Below, piece after piece: positions 1 through 12,202 of a DNA stretch of 64,000 nt. The notes beneath the pieces are model-generated. The model was given only the letters and a program-made list of their open reading frames with translations, was not told the DNA's origin and made no database searches. The DNA lies in contig JAMAHW010000017.1 in the NCBI GenBank assembly GCA_023627715.1, positions 186,001 to 250,000 on the forward strand, given 5' to 3'. Every line of letters starts with the position of its first letter. Positions within the stretch are counted from its first letter, which is position 1. Source of the DNA: Periconia sp. R9002. Taxonomy: Eukaryota; Ascomycota; Dothideomycetes; Pleosporales; Periconiaceae. The position numbers and the translations under genes were made by a program.

Positions 1-217
1 AAAACTTTCGCAATGCTTTTTTTAGAAGAATAGACGTACGCGCCATGAGCGAATGACCCAGGTAATTTTCGCGCTGGGAATCTTGCTTGACATCCTCCCA
101 TTTGAACTCGGCGCGGCCACCGCTGTCAACATGTTAGCTTTTCCCTCATACATGACTCAGTCTTGACGTATCAACTCACCGACTTCCTTCCTTGCGAACA
201 GTCTGTAGAAGATCCAT
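1..217 (-). CDS. MMtag (kinase phosphorylation) domain protein, 5' part only
   Basis: Partial gene running off the left edge. Two exons are visible on the minus strand: 180..217 (start ATG at 217) and 40..122. Donors GTGAGT and GTACGT and a CAG acceptor (intron 123..179) give continuous phase: 38 + 83 nt ends one base into a codon. The 40 visible residues begin [15 protein letters not shown] and include WEDVK and [10 protein letters not shown], the N-terminal signature of the MMtag family (human MMTAG2/C1orf35-like). That family is nuclear, often phosphorylated and of poorly known function. The second intron starts at 39 and the rest lies outside the window. Identification rests on the short conserved N-terminus but the match is distinctive. 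Confidence 0.8.
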
Positions 218-420
218 GTTTAGATGTGTGAGTGAGGACGTGTTGAGGAAGTTGCGGAGTAAAGACGGAGGTGCCTAAGTGATTTATCGATAACGCATTT
301 GGCGTGGAGCTTGGGCCACCTCCACTCCACTTCATCACTTCCTTCTGTCCCCAACCCCACGACAAAACTTCAAAGCAGTTCCATCCACGTACCATCAGCA
401 ACCCTTCAGTCGCAATAATA
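218..420. promoter_or_regulatory. Divergent promoter region between MMtag gene and MED6
   Basis: The two start codons face away from each other with 203 bp between them, so both 5' UTRs and core promoters must fit here. I see no clear TATA box. The shared-promoter role is inferred from layout alone. Confidence 0.4.
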
Positions 421-1509
421 ATGCCACCCGCGATACCTCCCCTCGATGAACAAGTTTTCGAAAGGCCCGACATCCTCGCCGGTCTTCCCGGCGGCAATAT
501 CAATGCCGACTCCATCCTATGGTACTTCATGAACAGCCCTTTCTACGACCCGGCCTCCAACAACAGCGCCCTATTCAACCAGTTGCGCAACGACCCAAAC
601 GGTATGGCCATCATGCAAGATCGACGCGCACTCGAGGAGCGCCTACGCACCGGCTTTCCCACGGGCATCTCGTACGTCGTGGCCGCGGAACCCTCATCGC
701 CCGAGGAACCCTGGGTCATCCAGCGCCAATTCGTCGCCGTCAAGGGCGGCCCCGTGCAAATCCAAGGCACCTACTACACAGCCGGCACCAAGATCCTCAT
801 GGCGCCCAGCCTCCTCGACATCCTCCGGAGCCGCATGCTCAGCGTGAGCACCCACATGGCCGAGGTCTTCGAGATGAGCAAAGAACTGAGCCACTTCGCC
901 CCGGCCACCAACCACTCCTACCTACCAGCCAACTACGACGCGACAGGCAGAGCAGCAACCGCCAGCCGCATAGGCAGCCGCATAGGTAGCCCGACTCTCA
1001 CCGCCACAGACCCGGACGCCGCGCCTCCGTCCTCTCAATCACAGCAACAACAGCCGTCCGCGACCGCCTTCTCAGACGCCCTCTTCATGTCTTCAATGCA
1101 ACTCACCAGCAGCTACTACCACGAGTTCATGGACGAAAACCCGCTCACGGGCGAACCGGGCGCGTTCGTCTACAACAAAACCTACGACGCCGTGCTGGCC
1201 GAGCAAGCCCAAGCGCGCCAGAAACACGAGCAGAAGCAGCAGAAGCAACAGCAGCAAATCGCCGACGCCGTCGCGGCCGCGACCAACAACGCAACAACGG
1301 CGAAGACAGAACCCAGGAGCACCACTAACTCGGCCGCAGCGACTCCCCGGACAGGCCCCGTGGGCACACCCGTCCCGGTCGGTGTCGCGGAGGCGCATAG
1401 TCGCAAGGGAAGCGTGTCGGGGGTGGGGAAACCACCAAAGGAGAAGAGGAGGAAGAGTAAGGGGTTGGGGAGTCCGGTTACGCCGACTGCGGGACAGGCG
1501 GGGCTTTGA
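421..1509 (+). CDS. MED6: Mediator of RNA polymerase II transcription subunit 6
   Basis: Single-exon gene, 362 residues from the ATG at 421; an upstream in-frame GTG at 304 is not a plausible start. Med6 sits in the Mediator head module and helps relay activator signals to RNA polymerase II. The N-terminal 170 residues carry the Med6 fold, including ILWYFMNSPFYD, the GISYVV strand and GTYYTAGTKILMAPSLLDIL. The C-terminal half is low complexity: a Q-rich stretch near residues 200-210, an Ala/Gln-rich helix near 270-285 (EQKQQKQQQQ) and a basic tail (PPKEKRRKSKG). Yeast Med6 is about 295 residues, so the extra length is the disordered tail usual in filamentous fungi. Confidence 0.93.
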   Translation: MPPAIPPLDEQVFERPDILAGLPGGNINADSILWYFMNSPFYDPASNNSALFNQLRNDPNGMAIMQDRRALEERLRTGFPTGISYVVAAEPSSPEEPWVIQRQFVAVKGGPVQIQGTYYTAGTKILMAPSLLDILRSRMLSVSTHMAEVFEMSKELSHFAPATNHSYLPANYDATGRAATASRIGSRIGSPTLTATDPDAAPPSSQSQQQQPSATAFSDALFMSSMQLTSSYYHEFMDENPLTGEPGAFVYNKTYDAVLAEQAQARQKHEQKQQKQQQQIADAVAAATNNATTAKTEPRSTTNSAAATPRTGPVGTPVPVGVAEAHSRKGSVSGVGKPPKEKRRKSKGLGSPVTPTAGQAGL

Positions 1510-3204
1510 GTTAGAGGACTTTTCTACCTTTCTCTTCTCTGCTCTTCTTTTTCTTCTTTGGCCGGCGGGTCGTGCTGTCTGTCACCAATTGCTCATCGTT
1601 TCTGTCTCCTCTCGTACCTTGTGATACCCCCAAAATAATCTCCTGATTTTTCTCCTCTTTTTGCGAATAGAACCTTATGACTTGTTTATTTGGATAAAAA
1701 AATAAGATGGCATCGGCGTACGACTCATCTACTTACCTAGGCTATCCCTCTTGCCCAGCCCAGACCACTAGAAAATTGTGATTCATATAGATTGACAGAC
1801 AGTGAGAAAAGGTAAAAAAAAAAAAAAATCAAGTTCATGATAGGAACTCGTGCAAACATTATGTATCATCGCAGCGTACTTGGATTTATTCGCGGTCACC
1901 ATCAGTACAGGTATTCAAGGCTCGTTGAAAAACGTCGCCACGGTGCATGTGGTCTTTCCACCGGCAGCCGCTTCAATCCAGCTATGTATATTCGTAGTAA
2001 TCAGGTCGCTTATGTACAAGCTTAATTTCGAAGGGTATGCTGTATGCTGTATGCTGTATCCTACCTCCTGTATGTACCTCCTGTATCTCTACATGCTTTC
2101 ACAAACAAGCAAAAAAAAAACATGCGTATGTATAACATAACATAACATAAACTTTTTTTTTGGTTTATGCACCAGTTCCTAGGTAAACAACATAAATCGA
2201 ACTAGTTTGAATGAACCAAACATACAAAACCATGCACAAGGCACTTGTATAGCTATCTCTACACATACATGCAGGTTAATGGGATGACATACAAACACAC
2301 ATGGATAACACCCATCATCGCCTACGGCACCGCAGAAAACATCTCAGTTGTGCATAACTTGTGGTATACATCAAGAACATCACCTCACATGCATAAAAAG
2401 ACACAAATTTGTAAGTGGGTAAATCCCGGAGCTTCTCCCCTTGCCCCATCCTCTCGAAAGAAGGTGAAAGGGGAAGAAACATCCCGACGGATACGAGTCT
2501 TGACTATCTAATTCATCCCTCTTGCCTAAATCGAAGGGTTTGGTGGTTGTTTTAAACTGGTTATGGGGTAAAGAGAAAAATGAAAGAAAGGTGAAAAACA
2601 CAACGCTGGGTTTTCTGCTCCGATTGATCCTCCTCCTTTCCCAACAACAACAGCAAGAACTTTCCTTTTTTCTGGAGCCAGGTGATTCCGGTTCCGCGTC
2701 TTCTTCGAGCCATCTGTTTTGTTCTTCCGGGAGGAGGGAAGGGAAAAGGAGAAGAAACCACAGAGAATAAAAGATAAAAATAACACCCCCCTTCCACTCA
2801 ATCCGAGCCCTTCGTATGATAGAAGAAAGGGGTTCCAGTTTGATCATCGCGCTGCGTTTCCCAAAGGCCCAGGTTAAGGAGATTTCCATTCTGATGTATC
2901 CATTTGTAACAAAGGAGAAGATACCAAAAAGAGAAGTATGGTGGAAAAAGTACAGGTTGAGGGGAATGCAAGTGTATGTGTTTGGGTATCGAGTCGTTCT
3001 GAGGAGAGGAGAGTATAGGAAAATGGTATCTCAAGCGCTACAAAGTGTTGTGGATGTGTATGGAAATGGAGGGTATGCGGGCGGAAGGGCAATTCTATCG
3101 TTTTTCTCCGAGTTAAAAAAGTTTTGTTGATGAAGTAGTTGAAAAAAAAGGAAATAAGTAAGGCAAGGGATGAATAGTGTCAAGACTACAAGTGGAGATT
3201 GGAA
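1510..3204. other. Convergent intergenic region
   Basis: Holds the 3' UTRs of MED6 and of the kinase that points toward it. Composition is AT-rich and low complexity, with poly-A runs near 1815-1830 and 2111-2120, a 7-bp tandem repeat (TGTATGC-type) at about 2035-2060 and CATAA repeats at 2131-2151. The open frames here are Ser/Phe- or Lys-rich and match nothing I recognise. I see no gene. Confidence 0.6.
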
Positions 3205-5142
3205 CTACAAATGCAGTTCGTTCCAACCTCCAACCCACTCCAAATCACCGATGTCATCGAAATGAGGCTCTCGGTGTTGGCGCCAGTCTTTGTTAAGGTT
3301 CCAAGGGTTATTATCCTTGGGCTTCTCCCGAATGCCAGCATTTTCATGCTGACTCGGGCCCCAGTGGATCGGACGTCGCCAGCTGCCAGTCCTGCTGCGC
3401 TTGCGGGCAGAGACAGGAGTAGGCTGCGATTGCTTCTTGGGAGTCGACATAGGCTTCGTTGCCTTCTGCGGGGTCTGTGGTTGGCCACGGCGACGGTCAC
3501 CAAGTGCAGCCCATTTGTCTGCCACCGAACGTTTGGGAGGAGGAGAGTAGCGCGCCGGTGCCGGAGTGTGCTCCTCGAAGATGAAGCCGGTGTGTTCGCT
3601 CACGTGGTTCTCAGCCTGGCGGTTCTGCTTAGGCGATCGGCTCCTGCTATTGTTGACGATGGCAGGGTTCTTCATCTCGGATAGACCTCCGCGAGGGGTG
3701 GAGACACCAGAGCCGTGCTCAGACAGGACGGTGGGCTTCTCCATCTTGAAGCTATCGGGGAGATACAAGTTCTCAACGTCGTTCAGGGACATCTCCTCTT
3801 CCTCCTCGTCCCAGAGATCACTCCAACTCTTCGAGACCATGTCACGCTTCTTGCCGAAAACCGAAGCCATGCTGGAGAAGGGGCGAGCAGCGTTGGCGGG
3901 AAGGGACCCGGCAATTGGCATCGGCTTGGAGCGACCGATCGAGACGGGTTCCGGAGACTTGAGGTCGCTGGACTTGAAAGACAAGCCTAGGCCAGAATCC
4001 ACAAAGGAGACAAAGGATGCATTGTCAGGCTTGACAGCATACCAGTCACGATCGGTACGAGAAGTAGCGTAGAGGTCGTCGTCGTAAATCTCAGTATCCG
4101 GGATGGCTGAGAGTTGACGGATGGGCTGGGGTGGAGACATGGCCAGAGCCTTGGCCCAAGGGAAAGAACCTCCGTTGTCGAGCTGGGGAGTGGAGATGGA
4201 AGGAGTCCTTAGAGGTTCACGGTTTGCACTGGCGACGACGGGGTCATCACGATCTTCAGTGCAGAAATCGTCGAGACTCTCGTCATCTGTGGTGAAACTA
4301 ACGACGCGAGCGAGGGCCTCCTTCATTAGGGACAGATCGCGCTTCTCGGGATCGATGGCAAGGCAGTGGATCAGGACCTCGAAGGTGTCTTGAGACATGT
4401 TGGGGAAGACATCAAAGAGGCTCTGACGATCAAGAGCGAAGTCGGCATAGAGCGGATCCGAGGTGGAGGGCACCGCGAAGGGGTTGCGAGAGAAGAGAAC
4501 ATTGAGCAGGCAAATGCCGAGCGCCCAGATGTCGGCTTTGGCGGTAGAGTAGCCAGCGCTAGTGGGCTCATACTGCTCCGGAGCCATGTAGCGGTCGCTG
4601 CCAACGGCAATCTCGTAAGACCAGTCCTCGGTGGTGGCGAGACCAAAGTCACCAAGCTTGATGGCACCCGATTGGGTGAGGAAGATGTTCTCCGGCTTGA
4701 TATCTCGGTGGTAGATGCCCTGGGAGTGCATGTACTCGACAGCACTGACCAACTGAAACATGAAATCGCGGACATGCTCCGTCTCCAAGGGTCCCTTGCC
4801 GAGACGAATGGCCTCGTAGAGGTCACCGTTTGGGCAAAATTCGAGAACCATGTAGACGTGGTTGGTGGTCTCGAAGGACTGGATCAGATTGACAACGTTG
4901 GGGTGGGAGCTGATGCGCAGGTGGATGCCGAGCTCCTCAGAGCGCTCGTCGACAGCGAAAGCGGAAGGGCAATCGATGGCAGCAGTGCTCTTGGTCACGA
5001 CCTTGATGGCAACTGGGTCACCAGTTACAAGGTCCTTGGCTTGGAAGACCATGCCGAAGGAGCCATGGTTGAGAGGGGAGATGGTTTCATATCGTCCATT
5101 GAGCACAACACCTTCTTGAAGCTGGTTTCGCATGCACTCCAT
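3205..5142 (-). CDS. Ran1/Ksp1-type serine/threonine protein kinase
   Basis: Intronless, 645 residues from the ATG at 5142; the open frame extends to a TTG at 5157, which is not a likely start, and a second ATG lies three codons inside. The kinase domain spans roughly residues 18-282: Gly loop [11 protein letters not shown] lysine (K47), HRDIKPEN with catalytic D147, DFG at 165-167 and the APE segment YMAPEQYE. The sequence resembles the fungal group of S. pombe Ran1/Pat1 and yeast Ksp1/Sks1/Vhs1, which act in nutrient, glucose and meiotic signalling. Residues beyond about 290 form a long Ser/Pro/Lys-rich tail with an acidic patch (DEEEEEM) and a basic stretch before a Trp-containing C-terminus. 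Assignment within the group is uncertain. Confidence 0.85.
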   Translation of the reverse strand: MECMRNQLQEGVVLNGRYETISPLNHGSFGMVFQAKDLVTGDPVAIKVVTKSTAAIDCPSAFAVDERSEELGIHLRISSHPNVVNLIQSFETTNHVYMVLEFCPNGDLYEAIRLGKGPLETEHVRDFMFQLVSAVEYMHSQGIYHRDIKPENIFLTQSGAIKLGDFGLATTEDWSYEIAVGSDRYMAPEQYEPTSAGYSTAKADIWALGICLLNVLFSRNPFAVPSTSDPLYADFALDRQSLFDVFPNMSQDTFEVLIHCLAIDPEKRDLSLMKEALARVVSFTTDDESLDDFCTEDRDDPVVASANREPLRTPSISTPQLDNGGSFPWAKALAMSPPQPIRQLSAIPDTEIYDDDLYATSRTDRDWYAVKPDNASFVSFVDSGLGLSFKSSDLKSPEPVSIGRSKPMPIAGSLPANAARPFSSMASVFGKKRDMVSKSWSDLWDEEEEEMSLNDVENLYLPDSFKMEKPTVLSEHGSGVSTPRGGLSEMKNPAIVNNSRSRSPKQNRQAENHVSEHTGFIFEEHTPAPARYSPPPKRSVADKWAALGDRRRGQPQTPQKATKPMSTPKKQSQPTPVSARKRSRTGSWRRPIHWGPSQHENAGIREKPKDNNPWNLNKDWRQHREPHFDDIGDLEWVGGWNELHL

Positions 5143-8100
5143 AGGTATTGATTTCAAGGACGATAGTGAACAGCTGGCCAGGAGATTCGAGATGAATACC
5201 CGATGGCGAAAGGCTGCAGCGAGAAAAAGCGACGCTGAGAAAAGCAGAGAAGTAGCAGCACCGGAAAAGTGGGGTCGTAATCAAACAGTGGGAAGACGGT
5301 CGTCAACCCAAAAAGTAATATGATCTAGACTGGTAAATGGCGTCGAAAAAGTCAAGTAAAGGATGTGACAGTAAAATGGCTGATGATGGTCCGATCCGGG
5401 ATGGGTCGAATAGAAAATCACTGAACAGAGGAAACGTCGTCAAGTAAAACAGGCTGAGGTAGGCCGCTCCAGAAAAACCGTAATCAAAGGAAAAAAGCCG
5501 TGGGTGATATGCACAGGGGGGAGTCCGTCGGCTGGTGATGAAGACAAGGAAAGGTTCAAGAGAATGTGATGCTCATTTGTTGCGTATTAGTTTTCGATAT
5601 ATGGATAGACCCGGATCAACGAGCGGTCAGAAAGAGGAGCGATGACGGGTGGAGGTCCTGGACCGTCCGGAAGAGAAAGAACGAGGGGGTCGCTGCGTGA
5701 AAGAGTGAGAGAGAGAGTCGTTAAACGTAGAGAAGCGTAGGGGAAGACAGTATGACGTCCCCTAGGATATATCGGACCGAAGTGTGAGTCGTCGGTGGTT
5801 GTGAGTCAGCGACGGCTCGCACGGCTAGCAGATGGATGGAAGTGCTAGTATTGGCAGGTGAGGAGAGAAACAAACGTCGACGCAAGTGCCGTCCAACGTC
5901 GTTATCTTGAGTATGAGACGAGAGAGAATCGTAGGGTGTCGAGCTGGGGTGACACAAAACGGGCAAGCGGGATGTTGTTGTTGTTGTTGACGTTGTCCGT
6001 TTGGGGGCCCCTTGGAGCTATCCGATCAACAATAGCCGAGGTCGACGGAGAGGTGATGGAGACGTTTCAGAGGCAGAGAGCAGTATAGAAGTGGTGGTTG
6101 TCTTGTGTAGTAGGTTGATGGTTGGTTATCGAAGTCGTCAGCTGTTCGAGACAAGGCAGCAGGAGCGATGGGTGAGGTGTGGAGAAGGAGAAGGTCGGTG
6201 GTGTGATGAGGCGTGAGTTGGTTGCGAGGCCAACCGGGAGAGGGAGGAATGAGGGAGGAAGGTAGGGCGGAGGGGTGATTAGGAATAGATGAGGAGTCGA
6301 AGAAGAGTGAGAGAGCGGGTGGTGAAGGAGAGGTGCTGGAATGCTACGAAAGCAAAAAACGACTTGATGGCGACAATACGGGAACTACATAAGGCTTGGA
6401 TGGACGAGGTAGGTGGAGAAGAAGGGAAGACAGACGGCAGGGGACCACGTACAAGTAAGTAGCAGGTCCAAGGCTGGAGGCGAGCTACTCTGGATGGGGG
6501 ATGGTGTAGGATACACCGCTCCAGCGCTAGGCAGGGGTGGCTTGATCCAGGGTGCATGGGTGAATCCAGTGTGGATGGCTGGACACGGTGGCCCGTTATC
6601 AAAGCCAGTTTCGATGGCTTTCGCTGCTATTCCACGGTAGTCTTGACAGTACACGTTTCCTATTTCCTTTGTTCCTCCCCTCGATACGCCCGCCCATTGT
6701 TGGCATTATCATTACCATTACCAGCATGAGCAGCGTGCATGTGCTATACATATCCAGCAACTAACTGGAGACAGGAGACGCATTCATCCATCGTGCCAGG
6801 CAGGCAGTGTTGGGCGGCGCTTGTTTGGGTTTGAACTTGGAGGGCGCGGCACCTTTGGCTGGCTCAAAAGTCAGCCTGTGCCTGTTCCAACTTTAGGCAC
6901 ACGCCGCACAACTACATGTACACGTAATCAGACTTTACCGTTACAATACCGTAGTCGACGGACTGCGGTGCAGCGCAGTGCAGTGCATAGAATTGTGCCG
7001 TTCCATCCTCAGAGTGGTGCTGGGTTGCGTGATGTCGTCGAGAGCAGCACGCCACCGCCCAACATTGAAGGCATCCATTGCATCGAACTGGTGTTTAGCA
7101 TCTTCCAATGGGTTGGGGACGGTTGCATTCCTTCATTCATCCGTTCATTCATTCATTCATTCATTCATTCATTCATTCATTCCAAACAGAGGTGCCGCTG
7201 AAACGTTTGCCGCGCACACCATCCGCTCGTCCCATCACACAACAACACCACCTCCTGACAGCTATCGACAGGCGTTATCTTACATCATAACGCTGAGCAA
7301 CAAGATTTGGTACACCAATACTGTACCGTACGGCTAGCGGCAGTTGGTCGGGTGGTCTGGAATGTTTGAATTCGTATGCGTGCGGTGCTTGGGGTGCTCA
7401 AAGGCCGAGTCTGGAGTACGTCTGGCGCTTGCCCAGTCCAGTGGCCATGATGACACATGACAGCTCCCCCTGGCCCGAACGGTGCCGCTGTCCAACCAGA
7501 CTCTGAATTTTCGTACAGCTGGTCAAATGACTAAAGCGTAATGTACCGAACGGACATGACAATATCTGTCGATCACGCTCCGCATCCGTCATTGGGGAGC
7601 TTGGGCCCGGTGGCCGTGGACCTTGGAACAGCAGCCTACAAAGTGGGAACAGCAGGATTATTAACAGACACGCACGCAACTGATGAGCTGGCTGGCTGTC
7701 CGTCCGAGTCGAGTTACATCATCCGCCATTTCCTTTTTGCTTTCTAATTATTCTTGCCTTGGCCGCCGTAGTCATTTGTCCGGTGGTCATCTGCTCCGTC
7801 AAAAAGTACCATCTCTCTACGTGCCCCTTATCACGCACCCATCAGATATCAATGTCGATAACGCCATTACAGACCTCATGTTTGTTATCAGTTATGATAC
7901 AAGGTATGGTATCTAGTCGAGTAGGTGGGTAGGGGTCTGCTGTGGGTGTACAGTAATATGTATGCAGCTGCATGCTTAGCGTTTCAGTCGGAGGAAAAGC
8001 TCTGGGCGGATATGCTCTGCCTCTGCTTTGCTCTGCCTCTCTCTCGAGTCTCTGTGGACAGTAGGTGGTCGTCCCCGCGTATTCCCTTCTGGGACCCTCT

Positions 8101-9521
8101 ACAGCCATGCCGTACAGCACTGCTGCTTCACTGCAGACACCAAAACCGTACATGCATCCTGCTACACTGCCTATTCGACACTTGCTGCACTTGCGACACC
8201 TTACGCAACCGCCATGTCATGCCGGCTAACTTCATGTTCTTCTATGCTGCCTCTCTTCCCCATCCATACTACCTACAGTATACCTACTCCACTCCCCTCA
8301 ACTGACGACGACTGCGACGACCGACGTGCATCGTGGCCACCGTACACTGGATCAAGGCGGAGATGAAACAAAGTCGGTGTGGAGGGCATTGTGCGAATCA
8401 GTGAACAGCACACTCACACTGTCTACCTGGAACGCAGGCAAGCAGTGCAGCGCAATGCAAAGCAGAGCAAGCAAGCCATCCTTCAACCTGCCGTTGAGGT
8501 GCCTGGTTTGTTGTCCGTCCCGCTTCGGACCTCACCAGCCAGTCTCGTCGCGCCGTCAGCACTTTATCCGCTTGGCTCGTCCAGGGCTCGCTGCTCGCTA
8601 TTCCTCGACACTTCACCTCGTCTGCAGCTTGCGTTAGCTACAGCTACTCCAAATGTCTCTGCGACAAGTCCTACTGGGCCACTTGGCCCCGAAGCGCAAG
8701 CGGTGAGACTACGGCAGAACTCGCTCTCGCCTGCCCAGCTCCCAAACGGGGCATGCTGCTCCTAATCTTTCCCTCCGTCGCTCCCATCGTGGCCGAGTGG
8801 GGAGAGATCGATAGCAGCAGCATGGCCTGGATAGGATGGGGATGCGGTGGGTCTGCGGTCCGCGATGCAGCCTTCAAGCAGGTACATTGGAATGTACCTA
8901 CATGCCTCCCGCGTGGAGACGATGCCCACTCGCTCTCCGCTGTCCGCCTTCCCCTATGCATGCCAGCTTTGCAACTTTTGTTGTTTGTTTGTTTGTAAAT
9001 ACAGCCTCGCCAAAGCTCATGAGGATTCCTTCGAGGTGAGGATTATTTTTTGATTTCGTGCAGCTGCAACAGGGTCGATGGTGTGCATCGCGTGCTAAAA
9101 CACCTGCTTGCTTACATGCACACATTTCTCACCCACACAGCTTGCCTTACGCCGATGTACATAATGCGACCTTTACCAACCGTCTGCCATGCAACCTCCA
9201 CGTTCTCAAAGCGCAACAGAAATACCAAATCAACTAACCGTGAATGTCTCAACTCCGTGATCATATCATAAATTTTCATGTATTTATTCCTAGTTGGTGT
9301 TTGGCGTGTAGGTCTACATGTTGTCGCTTGTTGACCGCCTATTGCAGCCAACCAGAGACGGTTTCGGCACACCCTTTGGGGAACTTCAGGCTCGATATCG
9401 CAAAAAATTTTCTCCTTCACCAACACCACCATCAAACACTCCTCACACCGCTATCTCAAGACATCTCTGCTCCCGCCTTCTCTTTTTTTTCCTTGTGTGT
9501 TTTTCCTCGAGGCAGACGGCA
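5143..9521. other. Long gene-free stretch (4.4 kb)
   Basis: Lies between the 5' ends of the kinase (minus) and enolase-phosphatase (plus), so it must hold both promoters and leaders. Its GA/GT-rich left part (5200-6300) could be a long kinase 5' leader, but I cannot place splice sites confidently. The rest contains only short incoherent open frames and a TTCA microsatellite. I see no conserved protein on either strand. Confidence 0.5.
7144..7182. repeat. (TTCA)n microsatellite
   Basis: A 39-bp uninterrupted run of about ten TTCA units, with two imperfect units just upstream. It is read as Ser-Phe-Ile-His repeats in spurious open frames and is not coding. Confidence 0.95.
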
Positions 9522-12202
9522 ATGCCGATATCCATTGATGGCGGGCGCTGGTTGGGGTCAAGCGTGGCCCTCCTTGACATTGGTAGGTTGTCTTCATCGC
9601 ACGCTTCCTACGATTCTCCACGCTTCACACGTAAAGAAAAGGAATTGAATACACGCGTGGTACGGAACATACGGTACACACGGTACACTGGCGAACCGCA
9701 CCACCCACGCATCAAACCGTACCAAGGCCGCCAGGGCTCTCACTACTCCCACTCCAACCACGCGCCTGTGTCCGTCACGTCTCGTCTGGTGCACCGCCAG
9801 CCATGCATTTCCCCAGAAACCTAAATAACAAGCCAACTGGGTTCTGGCCAGCACCCTCTGCCAGCTTTTGCGCCACCAATGCACCGTCCTCTGTTCTAGC
9901 ATCCATCATCCATCTGCCATTTTCCCTAGTCGACTCTTACTGACAGACCTGCTCGCTGTACAGAAGGCACCATTTCTAGCATCTCCTTTGTCAAAGACGT
10001 CTTGGTGAGCCTTTTCCATCTCTCCATTCTCGCATCCTGTCTTTCGCCGAGCCTGCATCCGTCGGAGCACCAACTGCCATTACTCGCCAGCCATTGTTTG
10101 TTCTTATTTATGGTTTCTGTTGTTTGTTCGTCCATTGGTCCGTTCCTTGCTCGCGCTCACCCAGCGGGCCTACTTTTACTCCTTTTCCCCGCATTCGAGC
10201 GCGTGCGTGTGACTAGGCGATCACCATCACCAACACCAGAACCTGCTGCGGCACCCCTATCCGCTGCGTCCCTTCGGCTCTTTTCGTCACCCCATCCCCA
10301 TCCGATGCCCCTTTCTCTGCTGCTGTCCTTCGTATCGGTTTCCATCCTGTTCCACTGCGTTTCCCGGCTCTGCTTGTCTTCTGTCACGCGCCACCAATAG
10401 CCCCGGTTCTCTTCGTGTCCTGTAGCTCACGCATTTCCCCTTTTAGTATCCATATGCACTCAACCGCCTCAGCGCACTGGCACGCGACTCGTGGAACGAC
10501 CCGGCCTTCCAAGACCTTCTCGTGAGCGCCGGGTTCCCCAAGGAGACGAGACCAGACGCTGAGACGCTGCTCGCTCACGTGGAAGATCTGACGCGTAGAG
10601 ATGTCAAGGCCACGTATTTGAAGCAGCTTCAAGGTGGGTTTTCCTTAATTGTCCGTTTCCTATATCACACATCCTGTTCAAGCATCTTCCTTTATCTCCA
10701 TCCCTACCCTCTCCCAGCTGTCCGCGCGCTTTGTCCCAGGACGATCCCTCGATGATCACCAACACGTCGAATCGCGTGGCCGCAATCCCCACAATTCGCG
10801 CCCTTTCGTCCCTAGCATCCCCCTCTTTTGTGGGTATCCGCCTCGGAATGGATGGGTCGGAAAGTGCAACCGAAGATTGATTGCGTTCCGCGATACTCGC
10901 CCCCGCTACGGCAGTCGTCGATGCTGTGCGTTGTCTATCGATAGCATCGTCGCTATTGCTATCTATACATGCTTACGCTGTCGTTACCTCTGAGAACATG
11001 CTTCGATTCCCCTTGTGATTGACCCTTGCTTGCTGCTATTCTTCAAGAATACCATCTTCATCATCAGTACACGTTGCTGTTGCTAAAACCAGGCTCCACT
11101 AATCAGTAACCAAACCACGCAGGCAAGCTCTGGAAGATTGGCTACGAGAGCGGCGAGCTCAAGACCCCGCTCTTCGAAGACGTGATCCCGACCTTGCAAG
11201 CCTGGAAGCAGTCCGGCAAGACACTCGCCATCTTCTCCTCAGGCAGCGTCCAGGCCCAGCTACAGTTCTTCTCCGTGGTGGAAGACGGACCCTCAACGCG
11301 CGATCTGCGGCCCTTGTTCGCCTCGCACTTTGATCCCACGATAGCTGGCTCGAAGCTAGAGAGGGCTTCCTATGAGAAGATCTGCAAGGAGCTCGGTCAA
11401 GACGCTGCCAGCGTGACCTTTTTGACGGACAATGTCAAAGGTGCGTACATCTATCTGTCTTGCTACACAGTCGGTCGCTCGTCGGCGACTACTTATCATC
11501 CCTCCGTCCATTCCTCCATCTCCGCCCCTCTCTGTGTCGTCATGGCCCGCTGCGCGCGTTTCAACTCCAGAGTTGTATTCCGAGACTTTCCTTTCATACT
11601 TGAAACACGACCCTCAGCGTCCCAAAAAAATCCATCCGCCCCGCCTTCGCCCTACGCGCGTTCTGTTCTCTATTTGGGAGACACCCAAAAAGAGCGACGG
11701 AAGAGTCGGCCCTCATCACTGCGCCTTGCGCGCGGCATGCGCCGTCTCAGGCCAAGATGCATGATACTATGAACCAAAACGTCATTGCACTCGTCCCAAT
11801 TAATCTATGGGCCATACACACAACACCCAAGCCCCCGTCTCTGCATCTGCATCGTCGTTGATCTTTCCTTATTCTCCGAGCACAGCGACGTACTACCCAA
11901 TCAAACCTACCCCGCTACCACCATCTCACCCCTATCACATACATACTCTCCCCCTCATCATAACACTTGCTTCACGCACAATCTCACGCTGCCATCTTCT
12001 CTATTCGCGCGTACCCATTCATCCTCCAATCAACAACCAAACGTCAGCAAACAACCCAACTAACGCAAAAAAACAAATAGAAGCCGAAGCCGCTCAGCAA
12101 GCTGGCGTATACGCAGTCCTCGTCGATCGACCTGGCAACGCGGCGCTGACGGCCGACGATCGAGAGAGGTTCGCCGTGGTGACGAGTCTGAGGGACTTGT
12201 GA
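9522..12202 (+). CDS. UTR4: Enolase-phosphatase E1 (methionine salvage)
   Basis: Five exons: 9522..9582, 9964..10004, 10447..10633, 11123..11440 and 12081..12202, joining in phase to 729 nt and 242 residues. E1 is a HAD-superfamily phosphatase that enolises and dephosphorylates 2,3-diketo-5-methylthiopentyl-1-phosphate in the 5'-methylthioadenosine/methionine salvage pathway. Visible motifs: LLDIEGT (HAD motif I, D19 and E21, split by intron 1), SISFVKDVL, RRDVKATYLKQLQG then KLWKIGYESGELK across intron 3, IFSSGSVQAQ (motif II), FDPTIAGSKLERASY and FLTDN (motifs III/IV). Length fits the family. All donors are GT and acceptors AG, but the introns are 381, 442, 489 and 640 nt, far longer than elsewhere in this window. 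Confidence 0.92.

Noticed and set aside
2380..2889. 169-codon minus-strand frame in the MED6-kinase spacer
   Set aside because: Low-complexity Ser/Arg/Phe-rich product, overlapping several others in different frames, no conserved block; likely UTR/spacer.
4366..5151. 261-codon plus-strand frame opposite the kinase
   Set aside because: Antisense shadow of the conserved kinase domain; no recognisable family.
6821..7290. Ser-Phe-Ile-His repeat 'proteins' near 7.1 kb
   Set aside because: They are translations of the TTCA microsatellite.
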